Numbered from the stretch's first letter, positions 51,625-60,288 are shown. The stretch: 64,000 bases of DNA from Sphingomonas liriopis (GCF_024211255.1 NZ_JAMLDY010000008.1:1-64000), one strand, 5' to 3'. Notes: a model not told the origin generated them from the letters alone. Numbers and translations: made by a program.

Positions 51625-52278
51625 TTAGAAGTGCGCGACCACACCCGCCATCGGGCGGAAGCTGTGCGCGTCGTCGAAGGTCGAAACCTCCATGCGCAGG
51701 CGCAGGCCCGAATTGCCCGTGATGCCACCCAGACCGATGTCCTTCGGGCCGACCTCGGCACCGATGCCATACACGGTCGCATGATAGTCGCGCTTCAGGT
51801 CGCCCGACACGCCCGGTGCGAAGTTGTTGAAGTTGTTCCAGCGATAGCCGACCTTGCCGTAGAACAGGCCGCTGTCGCCGGCGCGGAAGCCCGCGCGGCC
51901 ATAGGCGCCATACTGCCAGTCGATATCGCCCGACACGCCCTTGGCGACCGCGCCCTCGGCACCGACGAACACCGGACCCAGCGGCACGTTGAAGCCGACG
52001 ATGCCCTCGATCAGCGCGCCGTCCAGATTGTAGCCCTTGGGCTGCGCGGGAATGCCGGCAACCGCCTGGCGATCGAACTGTTCCCAGCCGCCCATCACGG
52101 CGACGTACGGCTCGATGCCGAACGCGCGGGTGCCGTCGGGTGCCTTGGGTGCGGTGTCGACTTGCGCGTCGGTGGTGACGGCGGTGTCGGTCGTACCGGT
52201 GGTCGACATGTCCTGTGCAAAGGCGGGGACGGCAAAGGACGCTGCCGCAACGGCGGCCGCGAGGGCAAGCTTACGCAT
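51625..52278 (-). CDS. Outer-membrane beta-barrel protein
   Basis: 217 residues. The signal peptide MRKLALAAAVAAASFAVPAFA is followed by a Thr/Ala/Asp-rich linker (QDMSTTGTTDTAVTTD). Residues 55-217 show alternating strands such as IEPYVAVMGGWEQFD, VFVGAEGAVAKGVSG, GLFYGKVGYRWNNF and LRLRMEVSTFDDAHSF, and the terminal Phe of BamA substrates. It fits the opacity/OmpA-barrel type of eight strands. Confidence 0.82.
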   Translation of the reverse strand: MRKLALAAAVAAASFAVPAFAQDMSTTGTTDTAVTTDAQVDTAPKAPDGTRAFGIEPYVAVMGGWEQFDRQAVAGIPAQPKGYNLDGALIEGIVGFNVPLGPVFVGAEGAVAKGVSGDIDWQYGAYGRAGFRAGDSGLFYGKVGYRWNNFNNFAPGVSGDLKRDYHATVYGIGAEVGPKDIGLGGITGNSGLRLRMEVSTFDDAHSFRPMAGVVAHF

Positions 52279-52605
52279 GAGTGATTACCTTGTATTGCCT
52301 CAACTCGGGCGGCGACGACGTATCGTCATCCAGCCCAGGACCGTCCAAACCCCGCCCCTGCGGCTTTGTTGCAGCGCGGTGGCATAATTGTCCGGAACGG
52401 ATCGGGTTGTGGCTTTCGGGCCACGGTTCCTGTCGCATCGATGAACGACAATGGCGGATCGGCGCGGGTTGGCCCGAGACGGCGGTATGACCGATCGCCA
52501 GCGCAATCCTCCCGCGGGTGCGAATACGCCCATGAAAAAGGGGCGGCAAGCGGGCCGCCCCATCGATCGTCTCGTTCCTGATGCCGGCCTCAGCCGGCCA
52601 TCGCG
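52279..52605. other. Gene-free stretch
   Basis: Short frames exist on both strands but none has protein features or ribosome sites. Holds the upstream region of the outer-membrane protein gene; no promoter consensus was recognised. Confidence 0.5.
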
Positions 52606-52947
52606 TCAGGGTCGTAAGGCGACGTCGTCGGCGTCGTCAAGATCCTCGTCGTCGGTCTTGCCGTCGTCGAAATCCTCCTGCGCATCGTCCTCGTCGATGT
52701 CGCCCTCGTCCATCGTGACGCTGGCGTCGGTCTCGCCGACCTCTTCCGAATCCATGTCGGCGTCGTCGATCGCCTCGTCCTCGGCATCGTCGTCGCCCAG
52801 GTCGGGATCAAGGTCGGTCAGGATCAGCCCGTCGCTGGGGCCGTTGCGCGTCGCCTCCAGGATCTCGGCGCGCTGGCTCTCGTCATAGCCTTCCTCGTCG
52901 TACCCGTCGTCGCCCGATCCGTGGCCCATGACCTGATGTCCGCCCAT
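52606..52947 (-). CDS. Very acidic 113-aa protein
   Basis: ATG 52947 follows GGAGG by six bases. After MGGHQVMGHGSGDD, about half of the residues are Asp or Glu (DPDLGDDDAEDEAIDDADMD, DEGDIDEDDAQEDFDDG), with almost no Lys or Arg. No fold is predicted by eye. Such proteins may mimic DNA or RNA, buffer basic proteins, or bind calcium. An EcfG-type promoter 27 bp upstream suggests stress induction. Confidence 0.7.
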   Translation of the reverse strand: MGGHQVMGHGSGDDGYDEEGYDESQRAEILEATRNGPSDGLILTDLDPDLGDDDAEDEAIDDADMDSEEVGETDASVTMDEGDIDEDDAQEDFDDGKTDDEDLDDADDVALRP

Positions 52948-52973
52948 AGCAACCTCCATTGATGTGGAGTGCG

Positions 52974-52999
52974 AACGGCGGGACGGCGCCGGCGGTTCC
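52974..52999 (-). promoter_or_regulatory. EcfG-type stress promoter for the acidic-protein gene
   Basis: On the minus strand: GGAACC (52999-52994), 16 bases, CGTT (52977-52974). It is the full GGAACC/CGTT form, placed 27 bp from the start codon. Confidence 0.65.
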
Positions 53000-53034
53000 G
53001 CCGGTCTGCGGCGGACGGCGGATCGGGGGGGGGA

Positions 53035-54303
53035 TCAGGCGGGACGGAACAGCCGGCCGCGCTCGGTGATCGTCACCACTGCTAGCGCGACGACGCCGCA
53101 GATCAGGAAGCCCGCGGCGAGCGGCGCGGTGGTGCCGTCGAACGCCTGCCCGATCACCACGCCGCCGACCGCGCCGAAGGTCACGCTGGTGAAGCCCTGT
53201 ACGCTCGACGCGGTGCCGGCGATCCCGCCCATATTCTCCATCGCCATCGACGAGAAGTTGGAGGTGGCGAGGCCGAAGCACCCCATCGTCAGCGCCTGCA
53301 GGATGACGAAGCCGACCAACGTCTCGTAGCCGGCGAGCGCGATGGCGAGGTGGATCGCGCTCAGCAAGACCAGCGTCGTCAGCGCGCTATGGCTGATGAG
53401 CCGCGTGCCCAGCCGCATCACCAGCCGCGCATTGGTCAGGTTCGCCGCCGCCATCAGCATCGCGGTCAGCGCGAACATCACCGCGAGCAGCTTCGGCCGC
53501 CCGAACGTGTCGAACATGATCTGCTGCACCGAATTGAGATAGCCGTACAGCGCCCCCATCAGCGACGTCGAGGCGAGCGTATAGCCCAGCGACCAGCGGT
53601 CGGTCAGCGTCTGCTTCCACCCCGCCGCGATTCGGCCCACCGACAGCGGCTGGCGCGCATCGGGGTGGAGCGTCTCGGGCATCCGCACGAAGAACCACGT
53701 CCAGATGCCGAGGCTGAGGCCGCCGACCACCCAGAAGATGCCGCGCCAGTTGGCGAACAGCAGCACCGTCTGGCCGAACGCGGGGGCGAGCACGGGGACG
53801 ACCATGAACACCATGAACGCGATCGACATCACCCGCGCCATCGGCCGGCCGTGATAGCAGTCGCGCACGATCGCGATCGTCGCGACCCGCGTCGCCGCCA
53901 CCATCGCCCCGCCGCACACCCGCGCCAGCAGCAGCAGCGTGAAGCTCGCCGAGACGGCACAGGCGATATTGGCGATCGCATAGCCGCCGATCGCCCACAG
54001 CAGCACGGTGCGCCGTCCGAACCGGTCGGCAAGCGGCCCGTGCACCAGCTGCGCGATACCGAAGCCGAGGACGAAGGCGGTGATGATGAACTGGCGCTGG
54101 TTCTCGGTCTCGACGCCCAGCGCCCGCCCGATCGCGGGCAATGCCGGCAGCATCGAATCGATGCCGAGCGCGGCGAGCGACATCAGCGCGGCGACGAGCG
54201 CGACGAACTCCGCGAAGCCGATCGGCGCACCGGCCGGTTCGGTAGCGACGACGGGGGGAGCGTCGGCAAGGGCCGGCGCGGAGGATTGGGTAGGACGGTT
54301 CAC
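53035..54303 (-). CDS. Bcr/CflA-type MFS drug efflux transporter
   Basis: 422 residues with 12 membrane helices. The first helix carries MSLAALGIDSMLPALPAIGR, typical of Bcr/CflA (Drug:H+ antiporter-1 branch). Motif A is HGPLADRFGRRTVLL and motif C-like APAFGQTVLLFANWRGIFWV follows. The N-terminal 27 residues are an unstructured Ala/Pro-rich extension. Divergent from the stress-controlled lipoprotein gene. Substrates unknown. Confidence 0.88.
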   Translation of the reverse strand: MNRPTQSSAPALADAPPVVATEPAGAPIGFAEFVALVAALMSLAALGIDSMLPALPAIGRALGVETENQRQFIITAFVLGFGIAQLVHGPLADRFGRRTVLLWAIGGYAIANIACAVSASFTLLLLARVCGGAMVAATRVATIAIVRDCYHGRPMARVMSIAFMVFMVVPVLAPAFGQTVLLFANWRGIFWVVGGLSLGIWTWFFVRMPETLHPDARQPLSVGRIAAGWKQTLTDRWSLGYTLASTSLMGALYGYLNSVQQIMFDTFGRPKLLAVMFALTAMLMAAANLTNARLVMRLGTRLISHSALTTLVLLSAIHLAIALAGYETLVGFVILQALTMGCFGLATSNFSSMAMENMGGIAGTASSVQGFTSVTFGAVGGVVIGQAFDGTTAPLAAGFLICGVVALAVVTITERGRLFRPA

Positions 54304-54337
54304 GATGGCGCCCCTCTACTCCGTCACGTCCACCAGC

Positions 54338-54362
54338 GGAACCCCGCTTGGCCCCGCCCGTT
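54338..54362 (+). promoter_or_regulatory. EcfG-type stress promoter for the lipoprotein gene
   Basis: GGAACC (54338-54343), 15 bases, CGTT (54359-54362). The -10 is 41 bp from the start codon. It is the closest to consensus in the window. Confidence 0.7.
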
Positions 54363-54368
54363 CCTCAC

Positions 54369-54390
54369 GTGTATTGCTGGATCGATACAC
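54369..54390. promoter_or_regulatory. Inverted repeat GTGTAT-N10-ATACAC
   Basis: Shares GTGTATTG and ATACAC with the element at 3037-3058, and both are 22 bp long. It lies between the EcfG-type promoter and the start codon, where a bound repressor would block transcription. Confidence 0.5.
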
Positions 54391-54403
54391 ATTGGAGATG
54401 ACG

Positions 54404-54889
54404 ATGCCACGCCTGCTGTTGTGCGCCGCCTGCCTCGTGCTGCCGCTTGCCGCCTGCGACCGATCCGACGATACGCCGTCGCTGACGATCAACGCCGATG
54501 GCGGCAACGTCGCGGGCGCGCTCGACGCCCGCAGCGGCGAGGTGAAGGTGAACGTCCCCGGCTTCTCGGGCCAGTTCAAGCTTCCCAAGCTGCAGATCGA
54601 TACCGCCGACTTCGACCTCAACGGCGTGCGCCTCTATCCAGGCTCCACGATCGAGGCGATGGACGTCGGCTCGGGCCGGAACGATGGCGTGCGCATCCGC
54701 TTCCGCAGCCCGGCGACGCCCGATCAGGTGCGCGGCTGGTTCCAGGAACGGCTCGCGAAAGCGGGCTTCACGATCACCCGGGACGGCCGCGGCCTCACCG
54801 GCACGACCGAGGAGGACAAGCCGTTCCGCCTCGAGCTGGACGGCGACGGCAGCGACCGGGCGAAGGGCACGATCGTACTGGGAAGCTGA
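54404..54889 (+). CDS. Stress-linked lipoprotein of unknown function
   Basis: 161 residues. ATG 54404 is six bases after GGAG; an in-frame ATG at 54398 is too close to it. The signal peptide ends in VLPLAAC. The mature part has NVPGFSGQFKLPKLQIDTAD, DFDLNGVRLYPGSTIEAMDV and a C-terminal domain of about 70 residues (PATPDQVRGWFQERLAKAGF). The latter looks like a small alpha-beta fold. The EcfG-type promoter and the inverted repeat upstream suggest two layers of control. Confidence 0.75.
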   Translation: MPRLLLCAACLVLPLAACDRSDDTPSLTINADGGNVAGALDARSGEVKVNVPGFSGQFKLPKLQIDTADFDLNGVRLYPGSTIEAMDVGSGRNDGVRIRFRSPATPDQVRGWFQERLAKAGFTITRDGRGLTGTTEEDKPFRLELDGDGSDRAKGTIVLGS

Positions 54890-54907
54890 TCGCCCGGCCT
54901 ACAGCGC

Positions 54908-55363
54908 CTACAGCGCCTGCACCGCCGCCAGCACCGCGGCGGCATGACCCGGCACCCGGACCTTGCGCCACGCCTTCGCCAGCCGGCCATCGGCACCGAA
55001 CAGGAAGGTCGCGCGCTCGATCCCCATATAGGTGCGGCCGTACAGCTGCTTCTCGCCCCACACGCCGAACGCGGCGCAGACGCTGCCATCCTCGTCGCTG
55101 GCGAGGCCGATGGTCAGGCCATGCTTGGCGATGAACTTGCCATGCGATGCCGGCGAATCCTTGCTGATCCCGATCAGGCTCGCCCCCGCCGCCGCGAACG
55201 CGTCGGACAATTCCGAGAAGTCCTGCGCCTCGCGCGTGCAGCCCGCGGTGTCGTCCTTGGGGTAGAAATAGACGATCGCAGGCAGCGGCAGGTCGGTCAG
55301 CCGGATCGGCGTGCCGTCGGGGGCGGTCACGCTCACCGCCGGGATCGTCGCACCGTCATCCAT
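54908..55363 (-). CDS. bcp: Thioredoxin-dependent peroxiredoxin, Bcp type
   Basis: 151 residues. YFYPKDDTAGCTREAQDF carries the peroxidatic Cys (about residue 42), with no second Cys at position +5. RYGV-like AAFGVWGEKQLYGRTYMGIE and RATFLFGADGRL match Bcp/PrxQ. It overlaps the end of glnE by 8 bp, so both are translated from one message. Confidence 0.9.
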   Translation of the reverse strand: MDDGATIPAVSVTAPDGTPIRLTDLPLPAIVYFYPKDDTAGCTREAQDFSELSDAFAAAGASLIGISKDSPASHGKFIAKHGLTIGLASDEDGSVCAAFGVWGEKQLYGRTYMGIERATFLFGADGRLAKAWRKVRVPGHAAAVLAAVQAL

Positions 55364-58025
55364 CGCCTGCTCCCGTCATCCCATTCCACGCCGCCTCGAC
55401 CTCCTGCCGCGTCGCCGCCAGCGCGGCAAGCACTGCCGCCCAGTCGGCGAGCCCCAGCGCCCGCGCGATCAGCGCCTGCGTCGCCGGGGGCGGCACCGCC
55501 GCATCGGGCGCGACCAGCCGCAACGTGACGAGCAGCCGGGTGAGCAGGTCGTGCGCCGCCCCGAGCCCCGGTGGCAGCAGTCCCTCTTCCGCCAGCGCCG
55601 CGATCGCCCGGCTGAGGTTCGGGTCGAACCCGGTGCGGTGGCACAACTGCGCGAGGTGGACGGTGAATTCCAGATCGACCAGCCCGCCCGGCAGCAGTTT
55701 GGCGTCGAGCGGCCCGGTCGGCGGCTTGTGCCGTGCCATCTCCGCACGCATCGTCGCCGCCTCGCGCGCCAGATCGCGGTCGGGTCGGGCGCCGCCGAGG
55801 ACATCGGCGATCACCGCCGCCGCCGCCGCGCGCGCCGACGGCGACCCAAACACCGGCCGTGCCCGCGCCAGCGCCATATGCTCCCATGTCCACGCCTCCT
55901 CGCGCTGGTAGCGCGCGAACGAGTCGAGCGACACGACCAGCGGCCCCTGCGTCCCCGACGGGCGCAACCGCGTATCGACCGGATAGAGCGGCCCCGCCGC
56001 GGTCGGCACCGACAGCGCCGCGGTGATCCGCTGTGCGAGCCGGTTGTAGTAGAGCGTCGCGCCGAGCGGCTTGGCGCCGTCCGACTCGCCGGCGAAATCG
56101 CCGGTGAACAGATAGACGAGGTCGAGGTCGCTGGCATGCGTCAACGCGCCGCCCCCAGCACGGCCGAAGGCGAGGACGACCAGCTCGCTGCCGGGCACGC
56201 GGCCGTGGCTGCGCGCGAATTCGGCGACCGTCGCCGCCGCGAGCACCGCGATCGCCGCCTCGGCGAGCCGCGCATAGCCCGCCGCGGCATCGAGCGGATC
56301 GCTGACCCCGGCGACCACCTGCGACCCCAGCGCGAAGCGTTTCTCGCCGACGAGGCGACGGACATGGTCGAGCAGCGCCTGATAATCGCCCGCGTCGTCG
56401 CCCCGCAGCTCGATGGCGAGCTCGTCGACGCTGCCCAAAGGCTCGAACGCGCTGGCGTCGATCAGCCAGTCGATCAGCTCGGGCCGCACGGCGAGCGCGT
56501 CGGCGAGCGGCGCGGCGTGGCTGAGAATCGTCGCGAGCAGGCTGGCGAGACCTGGCCGCGCCTCCAACAGGCGCAGGATGTTGATCGCGCTCGACAGGCG
56601 TTCGAGCAGCCGGTCGAGCCGCAGCAACGCAGCCGCCGAATCCGGCGCCCCCGCCAGCGCCGGCATCAGCACCGGCAGCACCGCCTCCAGCGCCGCCCGC
56701 GCCGCCGGACTGCGCAGCGCCGGATAGCGCCCCGCCCGCCAGCCGGCGATGCGCGCCGCGGCCCCCTCGCCATCGGCGAAGCCCGCGTCGGTCAGCCCCG
56801 CCGACAGCGCGTGCGCCTCGTGCGGCAATCCGCCGGGCCGCCCCTCGTCGAGCGCATCGTAGATGCGGCCGGCGGTCTCAACCGGTTCGCGCAGCAACGC
56901 GAGCAGGTCCTCCCCCGCCGCCAATCCATGCAGCCGCGCCACCCGGTCGAGCGCCTCGCCGGTCGGCAGCGTGTGCGTCTGGCGGTCGTCGATCATTTGG
57001 ACGCGATGCTCGATCGTCCTCAGCAGCGTGTACGAGCGGGTCAGCGCCGCCGCCTGATCCGCCTCGATCCAACCCGCCGCTGCCAAGGCCGCCAGCGCAT
57101 CGCGCGTCGCCGGCGCGCGCAGCGCCGGATCGCGGCCGCCGTGGATCATCTGGTGGATCTGTGCGAAGAACTCCGCCTCGCGGATGCCGCCGCGCCCGCG
57201 TTTCAGGTCGTAGCCCGGGCCGAACCCCTGCCCGCTGGCATAATGATCGCGGATACGGCGCGACAGGTCGCGGATCTCGCCGATCGCGCCGAAGTCGAGC
57301 CCGCGCCGCCACACGAACGGCCGGATCGCATCGAGGAAATAGCGCCCCAGCGCCAGATCGCCCGCCGCCGCCCGAGATCGGATGAACGCCGCGCGCTCCC
57401 AGGTCAGCGCCTGGCTTTCGTAATAGCTGATCGCGCCCTCGACCGGCAGCGCGATCGGCGTAACCTCGGGCGACGGGCGCAGCCGCAGGTCGACGCGCAG
57501 CACATAGCCGTCGCCGTCGCGCGCCTGCAGCAGCTCGACGACGCGTTTGGCGATCCGAACTGCCGCCTCCTCGGGCTCCTCCCGCGGCCGGTGCGGCAGC
57601 GTGCGGGGATCGAACAGCAGGATCGGATCGATGTCGGACGAATAGTTGAGCTCGCGGCTGCCCTGCTTGCCGAGCGCGATGGCGACGAAGCCGCGTGGCT
57701 CGGCCCCCGGCGTCCGCTCCTCGATCGCCGCACGGATCGCGCGGTCGAGCGCGCGGTCGGCGAAATCGGTCAGCGCGTGCGTCACCCCGGTAAGGTCGAG
57801 CGCGCCTGCCAGATCGCCGATGCCGACGGTCAGCGCCAGCGCGCGGCGATCGAGCCGCAATTGCCGCGCGACCGGCATGTCGGGAGTGGCGCTCGTGGCG
57901 TGAATATCCAGCACACCGGCGGCGAGCTGCCCGGCCAGCACCGGCTCGCGATCGAGCAACAATGCCAGGAACGGCGCATGGTCGCGGGCGCGAGCGACGG
58001 CGCCCTCGAAGTCGAAGACTGTCAT
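55356..58025 (-). CDS. glnE: Bifunctional glutamine synthetase adenylyltransferase/deadenylase
   Basis: 889 residues (E. coli 946). It adenylylates and deadenylylates glutamine synthetase in response to PII and glutamine. Two nucleotidyltransferase domains are seen: GSRELNYSSDIDPILLFD in the N-terminal half and GALTHASDLDLVYLF in the C-terminal half, each followed by its conserved LRLRP or DTRLRPSG segment. The C-terminal part ends in a helical domain. bcp lies directly downstream. Confidence 0.95.
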   Translation of the reverse strand: MTVFDFEGAVARARDHAPFLALLLDREPVLAGQLAAGVLDIHATSATPDMPVARQLRLDRRALALTVGIGDLAGALDLTGVTHALTDFADRALDRAIRAAIEERTPGAEPRGFVAIALGKQGSRELNYSSDIDPILLFDPRTLPHRPREEPEEAAVRIAKRVVELLQARDGDGYVLRVDLRLRPSPEVTPIALPVEGAISYYESQALTWERAAFIRSRAAAGDLALGRYFLDAIRPFVWRRGLDFGAIGEIRDLSRRIRDHYASGQGFGPGYDLKRGRGGIREAEFFAQIHQMIHGGRDPALRAPATRDALAALAAAGWIEADQAAALTRSYTLLRTIEHRVQMIDDRQTHTLPTGEALDRVARLHGLAAGEDLLALLREPVETAGRIYDALDEGRPGGLPHEAHALSAGLTDAGFADGEGAAARIAGWRAGRYPALRSPAARAALEAVLPVLMPALAGAPDSAAALLRLDRLLERLSSAINILRLLEARPGLASLLATILSHAAPLADALAVRPELIDWLIDASAFEPLGSVDELAIELRGDDAGDYQALLDHVRRLVGEKRFALGSQVVAGVSDPLDAAAGYARLAEAAIAVLAAATVAEFARSHGRVPGSELVVLAFGRAGGGALTHASDLDLVYLFTGDFAGESDGAKPLGATLYYNRLAQRITAALSVPTAAGPLYPVDTRLRPSGTQGPLVVSLDSFARYQREEAWTWEHMALARARPVFGSPSARAAAAAVIADVLGGARPDRDLAREAATMRAEMARHKPPTGPLDAKLLPGGLVDLEFTVHLAQLCHRTGFDPNLSRAIAALAEEGLLPPGLGAAHDLLTRLLVTLRLVAPDAAVPPPATQALIARALGLADWAAVLAALAATRQEVEAAWNGMTGAGDG

Positions 58026-58087
58026 CGCCGCGCGTCCCGTTCGACGCAGACGCGCAACATTTCAGGCGGCTGGCCGTTGGAGACGAC

Positions 58088-58258
58088 ATGACCGCCGATT
58101 TTCATCCCGCCGCAAAGGCTCGCACGGGCGACTATGTCGTCCGCCGGCCTCGTGAGGCCGATGCGCTGGGCCATGCGCTGCGTGGGGTGTTCGGTGAAAC
58201 GCCGATGCCGCGCGATCTGACGGCGTTGCTGCAGCGGCTGGATCGGGTGGCGCACTGA
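58088..58258 (+). CDS. Second NepR-like anti-sigma factor
   Basis: 56 residues. GGAG is six bases before the ATG. The C-terminal ADALGHALRGVFGETPMPRD and LTALLQRLDRVAH match the two-helix NepR core (LRxxY...E.vP..fl.LL..L), with Phe in place of Tyr and a one-residue shorter loop. The N-terminal 25 residues are disordered and basic, as in NepR. It faces ecfG tail to tail with a 16-bp gap. It could bind the same sigma factor or PhyR, or be a modulator of canonical NepR (60289-60459). Too short for usual gene finders. Confidence 0.65.
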   Translation: MTADFHPAAKARTGDYVVRRPREADALGHALRGVFGETPMPRDLTALLQRLDRVAH

Positions 58259-58274
58259 CCGAACCGCCGCGGCG

Positions 58275-58928
58275 TCAGTGGCCGCGGCTCAGTTCGTCGA
58301 CCTCGCCCATGATCGTATCGAGCGCGGTCTTGTTGACGTCGGTCGCATGTTCGCGCCGCGACGGCAACGCGCCCTCGCTCAGGATGCTTTCCAGCGCCAC
58401 GCGACCGCGCGCGACGCGGCTCTTGATCGTACCGACGGCGACCTGACAGATTTCCGCGGCCTCTTCATAGGCAAAACCACCCGCGCCGACCAGGATCAGC
58501 GCCTCACGCTGCGGCTGCGGCAGGTGTAGCAGCGCGCGCTGCATATCGCCCAGCTCGACGTGGCGATCCTGGCTGGCGGGGGCTGCGAGGATACGGTCGG
58601 CGACCAGATCGTCCCACTCGCCCTTGAAGCGCGCGCGGCGCATCTGCGACAGATACAGGTTGCGCAGAATGATGAAGGTCCAAGCGCGCATGTTCGTGCC
58701 GGCCTGGAAGCGCTGGCGCGCGGCCCATGCCTTCAGCAGCGTTTCCTGCACCAGATCGTCGGCGAGATCGCGGCTGCCCGACAGCGAGCGGCCGAAGGCG
58801 CGCAGATGCGGGATGACCTGCGCCAGCTGCGTCTTGAATTCGGGATCAGACAGCGCGACGTGTTCGACCGGCTCAACGACCGCATCGTCATCATCATAAT
58901 CGTCGTCACGCGGAGCGGGCTGAGTCAT
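58275..58928 (-). CDS. ecfG: General stress sigma factor EcfG
   Basis: 217 residues. The acidic N-terminus (DDDYDDDDAVVEPVEH) precedes region 2 (FGRSLSGSRDLADDLVQETL) and region 4 (FAYEEAAEICQVAVGTIKSR), with the linker between. This is the ECF15 group that directs RNA polymerase to GGAAC-N16/17-GTT promoters after NepR is taken away by phosphorylated PhyR. Several such promoters occur in this window. It is transcribed separately from nepR here, unlike in many other alphaproteobacteria. Confidence 0.93.
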   Translation of the reverse strand: MTQPAPRDDDYDDDDAVVEPVEHVALSDPEFKTQLAQVIPHLRAFGRSLSGSRDLADDLVQETLLKAWAARQRFQAGTNMRAWTFIILRNLYLSQMRRARFKGEWDDLVADRILAAPASQDRHVELGDMQRALLHLPQPQREALILVGAGGFAYEEAAEICQVAVGTIKSRVARGRVALESILSEGALPSRREHATDVNKTALDTIMGEVDELSRGH

Positions 58929-59024
58929 GCAAATCCGTTCGAAGCCGGGGACAAACTTGCCGCCTGTCGCAACAAGATAAGGGTCCTGACCGGCAATTGC
59001 CAGTGTATCGGCAGGGACGCTGCG

Positions 59025-59162
59025 TTATCGCAGGAGCAGGAAGGCGAAGATCGCGATGACGAGCACCAGCGAGATGCCGAGGACGTAACGCGTCACGCCC
59101 GGAGTCGAGCCCGCACGGGCTTCGGTGGTGGTCACATGCACTGTTTCGTTAGGATCAGCCAT
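59025..59162 (-). CDS. Small 45-aa membrane protein in the stress locus
   Basis: Reads MADPNETVHVTTTEARAGST, then PGVTRYVLGISLVLVIAIFA and FLLLR. A polar N-terminus of about 22 residues and one membrane helix at the C-terminus make a tail-anchored protein. It lies between ecfG and phyR on the same strand and could be co-transcribed with them. The base composition and clean frame make it a likely gene although very short. Function unknown. Confidence 0.6.
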   Translation of the reverse strand: MADPNETVHVTTTEARAGSTPGVTRYVLGISLVLVIAIFAFLLLR

Positions 59163-59235
59163 GGTTCTCAAACCCCCGAAACCCGTTTTGGGTCCGTAAC
59201 TTTTTTCTGCGACCTGCCGGCGGGCAAGCCCGCCG

Positions 59236-60045
59236 TCAGGCGAGCGCCGCCGGGATCGTCGCCTCGTCGAAGAACAGCGCCTGGCTGATCGCCGCCTTGA
59301 CCGTCGACCGCTGGAACGGCTTGGTGATCAGGAAGGTCGGCTCGGGCCGCTCGCCGGTCAGCAGGCGCTCCGGGAAGGCGGTGATGAAGATCACCGGTAC
59401 CTCGAACTCGGCGAGGATGTCCTTGACCGCGTCGATCCCCGAACTGTCGTCGGCGAGTTGGATGTCGGCGAGCACCAGACCGGGGCGATCCTCCATCGCC
59501 AGCGCCACCGCCTCGTCGCGGGTGACGGCGACGCCGGTGACTTCATGGCCCAGGTCGCGGACGATCGTCTCGATATCCATCGCGATGATCGGTTCGTCCT
59601 CGATGATGAGCACGCGGGCGCGCGTCTGCTTCTCGATCTCCGACAGCGCCTCGGCGACCAGCGTCTCGACCTCGCTGGTATCGACTTCGATCAGATAGGC
59701 GGCGTCCTCCGGCGTGAAGCCCTCCATCGCGGTCAGCAGCAGCGCCTGACGCGACAGCGGCGTCATTCGGGCGAGGCGCGCGCGGGCGACCGCTTCGGTG
59801 CCGTCGGCGTCGCTCTGCGACGTCTGTTCCTCGCCGTCGGCATTGGCCGATGCCCAGATGCCCTGGAACATGCGGTACAGGCCAAGCCGCGGATCGACGT
59901 CGCGCGGGAACTGGTCGGGAGCGGCGACGATCGCCTCCAGCGTGGCGCGGACATATTTGTCGCCTTGATGCTGGCTGCCGGTCAGGGCCCGGCCGTAGCG
60001 CCGCAGGAAAGGAAGATGCGGTGCGAGTTGCTGTCCAAGCGACAT
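59236..60045 (-). CDS. phyR: Anti-anti-sigma response regulator PhyR
   Basis: 269 residues. The N-terminal 130 residues mimic an ECF sigma factor (LPFLRRYGRALTGSQHQGDK and SRQALLLTAMEGFTPEDAAY). The receiver domain starts at about 143 (RVLIIEDEPIIAMDI), with phospho-Asp194 in LVLADIQLAD and the switch Lys in LITKPFQ. When phosphorylated it opens and captures NepR, freeing EcfG. It is divergent from nepR-phyP. Confidence 0.95.
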   Translation of the reverse strand: MSLGQQLAPHLPFLRRYGRALTGSQHQGDKYVRATLEAIVAAPDQFPRDVDPRLGLYRMFQGIWASANADGEEQTSQSDADGTEAVARARLARMTPLSRQALLLTAMEGFTPEDAAYLIEVDTSEVETLVAEALSEIEKQTRARVLIIEDEPIIAMDIETIVRDLGHEVTGVAVTRDEAVALAMEDRPGLVLADIQLADDSSGIDAVKDILAEFEVPVIFITAFPERLLTGERPEPTFLITKPFQRSTVKAAISQALFFDEATIPAALA

Positions 60046-60172
60046 GGGTGGTGTTCACTCCCTGAGATACTGAGCGGGCGCCTGATCTGTGCGGGCGCCC
60101 GCCGCTTTGCAACGGTGTTTGTCGAAGAACCCAGCCGCCCCCTTCGGACCTGCGGAATTTTCGCGCCAGCAT

Positions 60173-60197
60173 GGAACCAACGAACGCCACTTTGGTT
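60173..60197 (+). promoter_or_regulatory. EcfG-type promoter of nepR-phyP
   Basis: GGAACC (60173-60178), 15 bases, GGTT (60194-60197). It is 92 bp before the nepR start, which implies a 5' leader of about 80 bases. It would give positive feedback on the anti-sigma factor. Confidence 0.65.
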
Positions 60198-60288
60198 TCA
60201 TCGGCGATTGAATGGATAAACCGCTTCGCAAAAGCGGGTCCGTTCGCGTTGCGTCGATTGCCCGCGATCACGGGCCACCCAGGGGGAC

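Noticed and set aside
55311..58091. A 926-codon plus-strand frame opposite glnE
   Set aside because: Arg-, Gln- and Pro-rich shadow of a well-supported gene; no start signal or motif.
60058..60095. CTGAGA and CCTGATCTG words resembling a TPP riboswitch
   Set aside because: The conserved core and closing stem are missing, and the downstream gene on that strand is nepR, not a thiamine gene.
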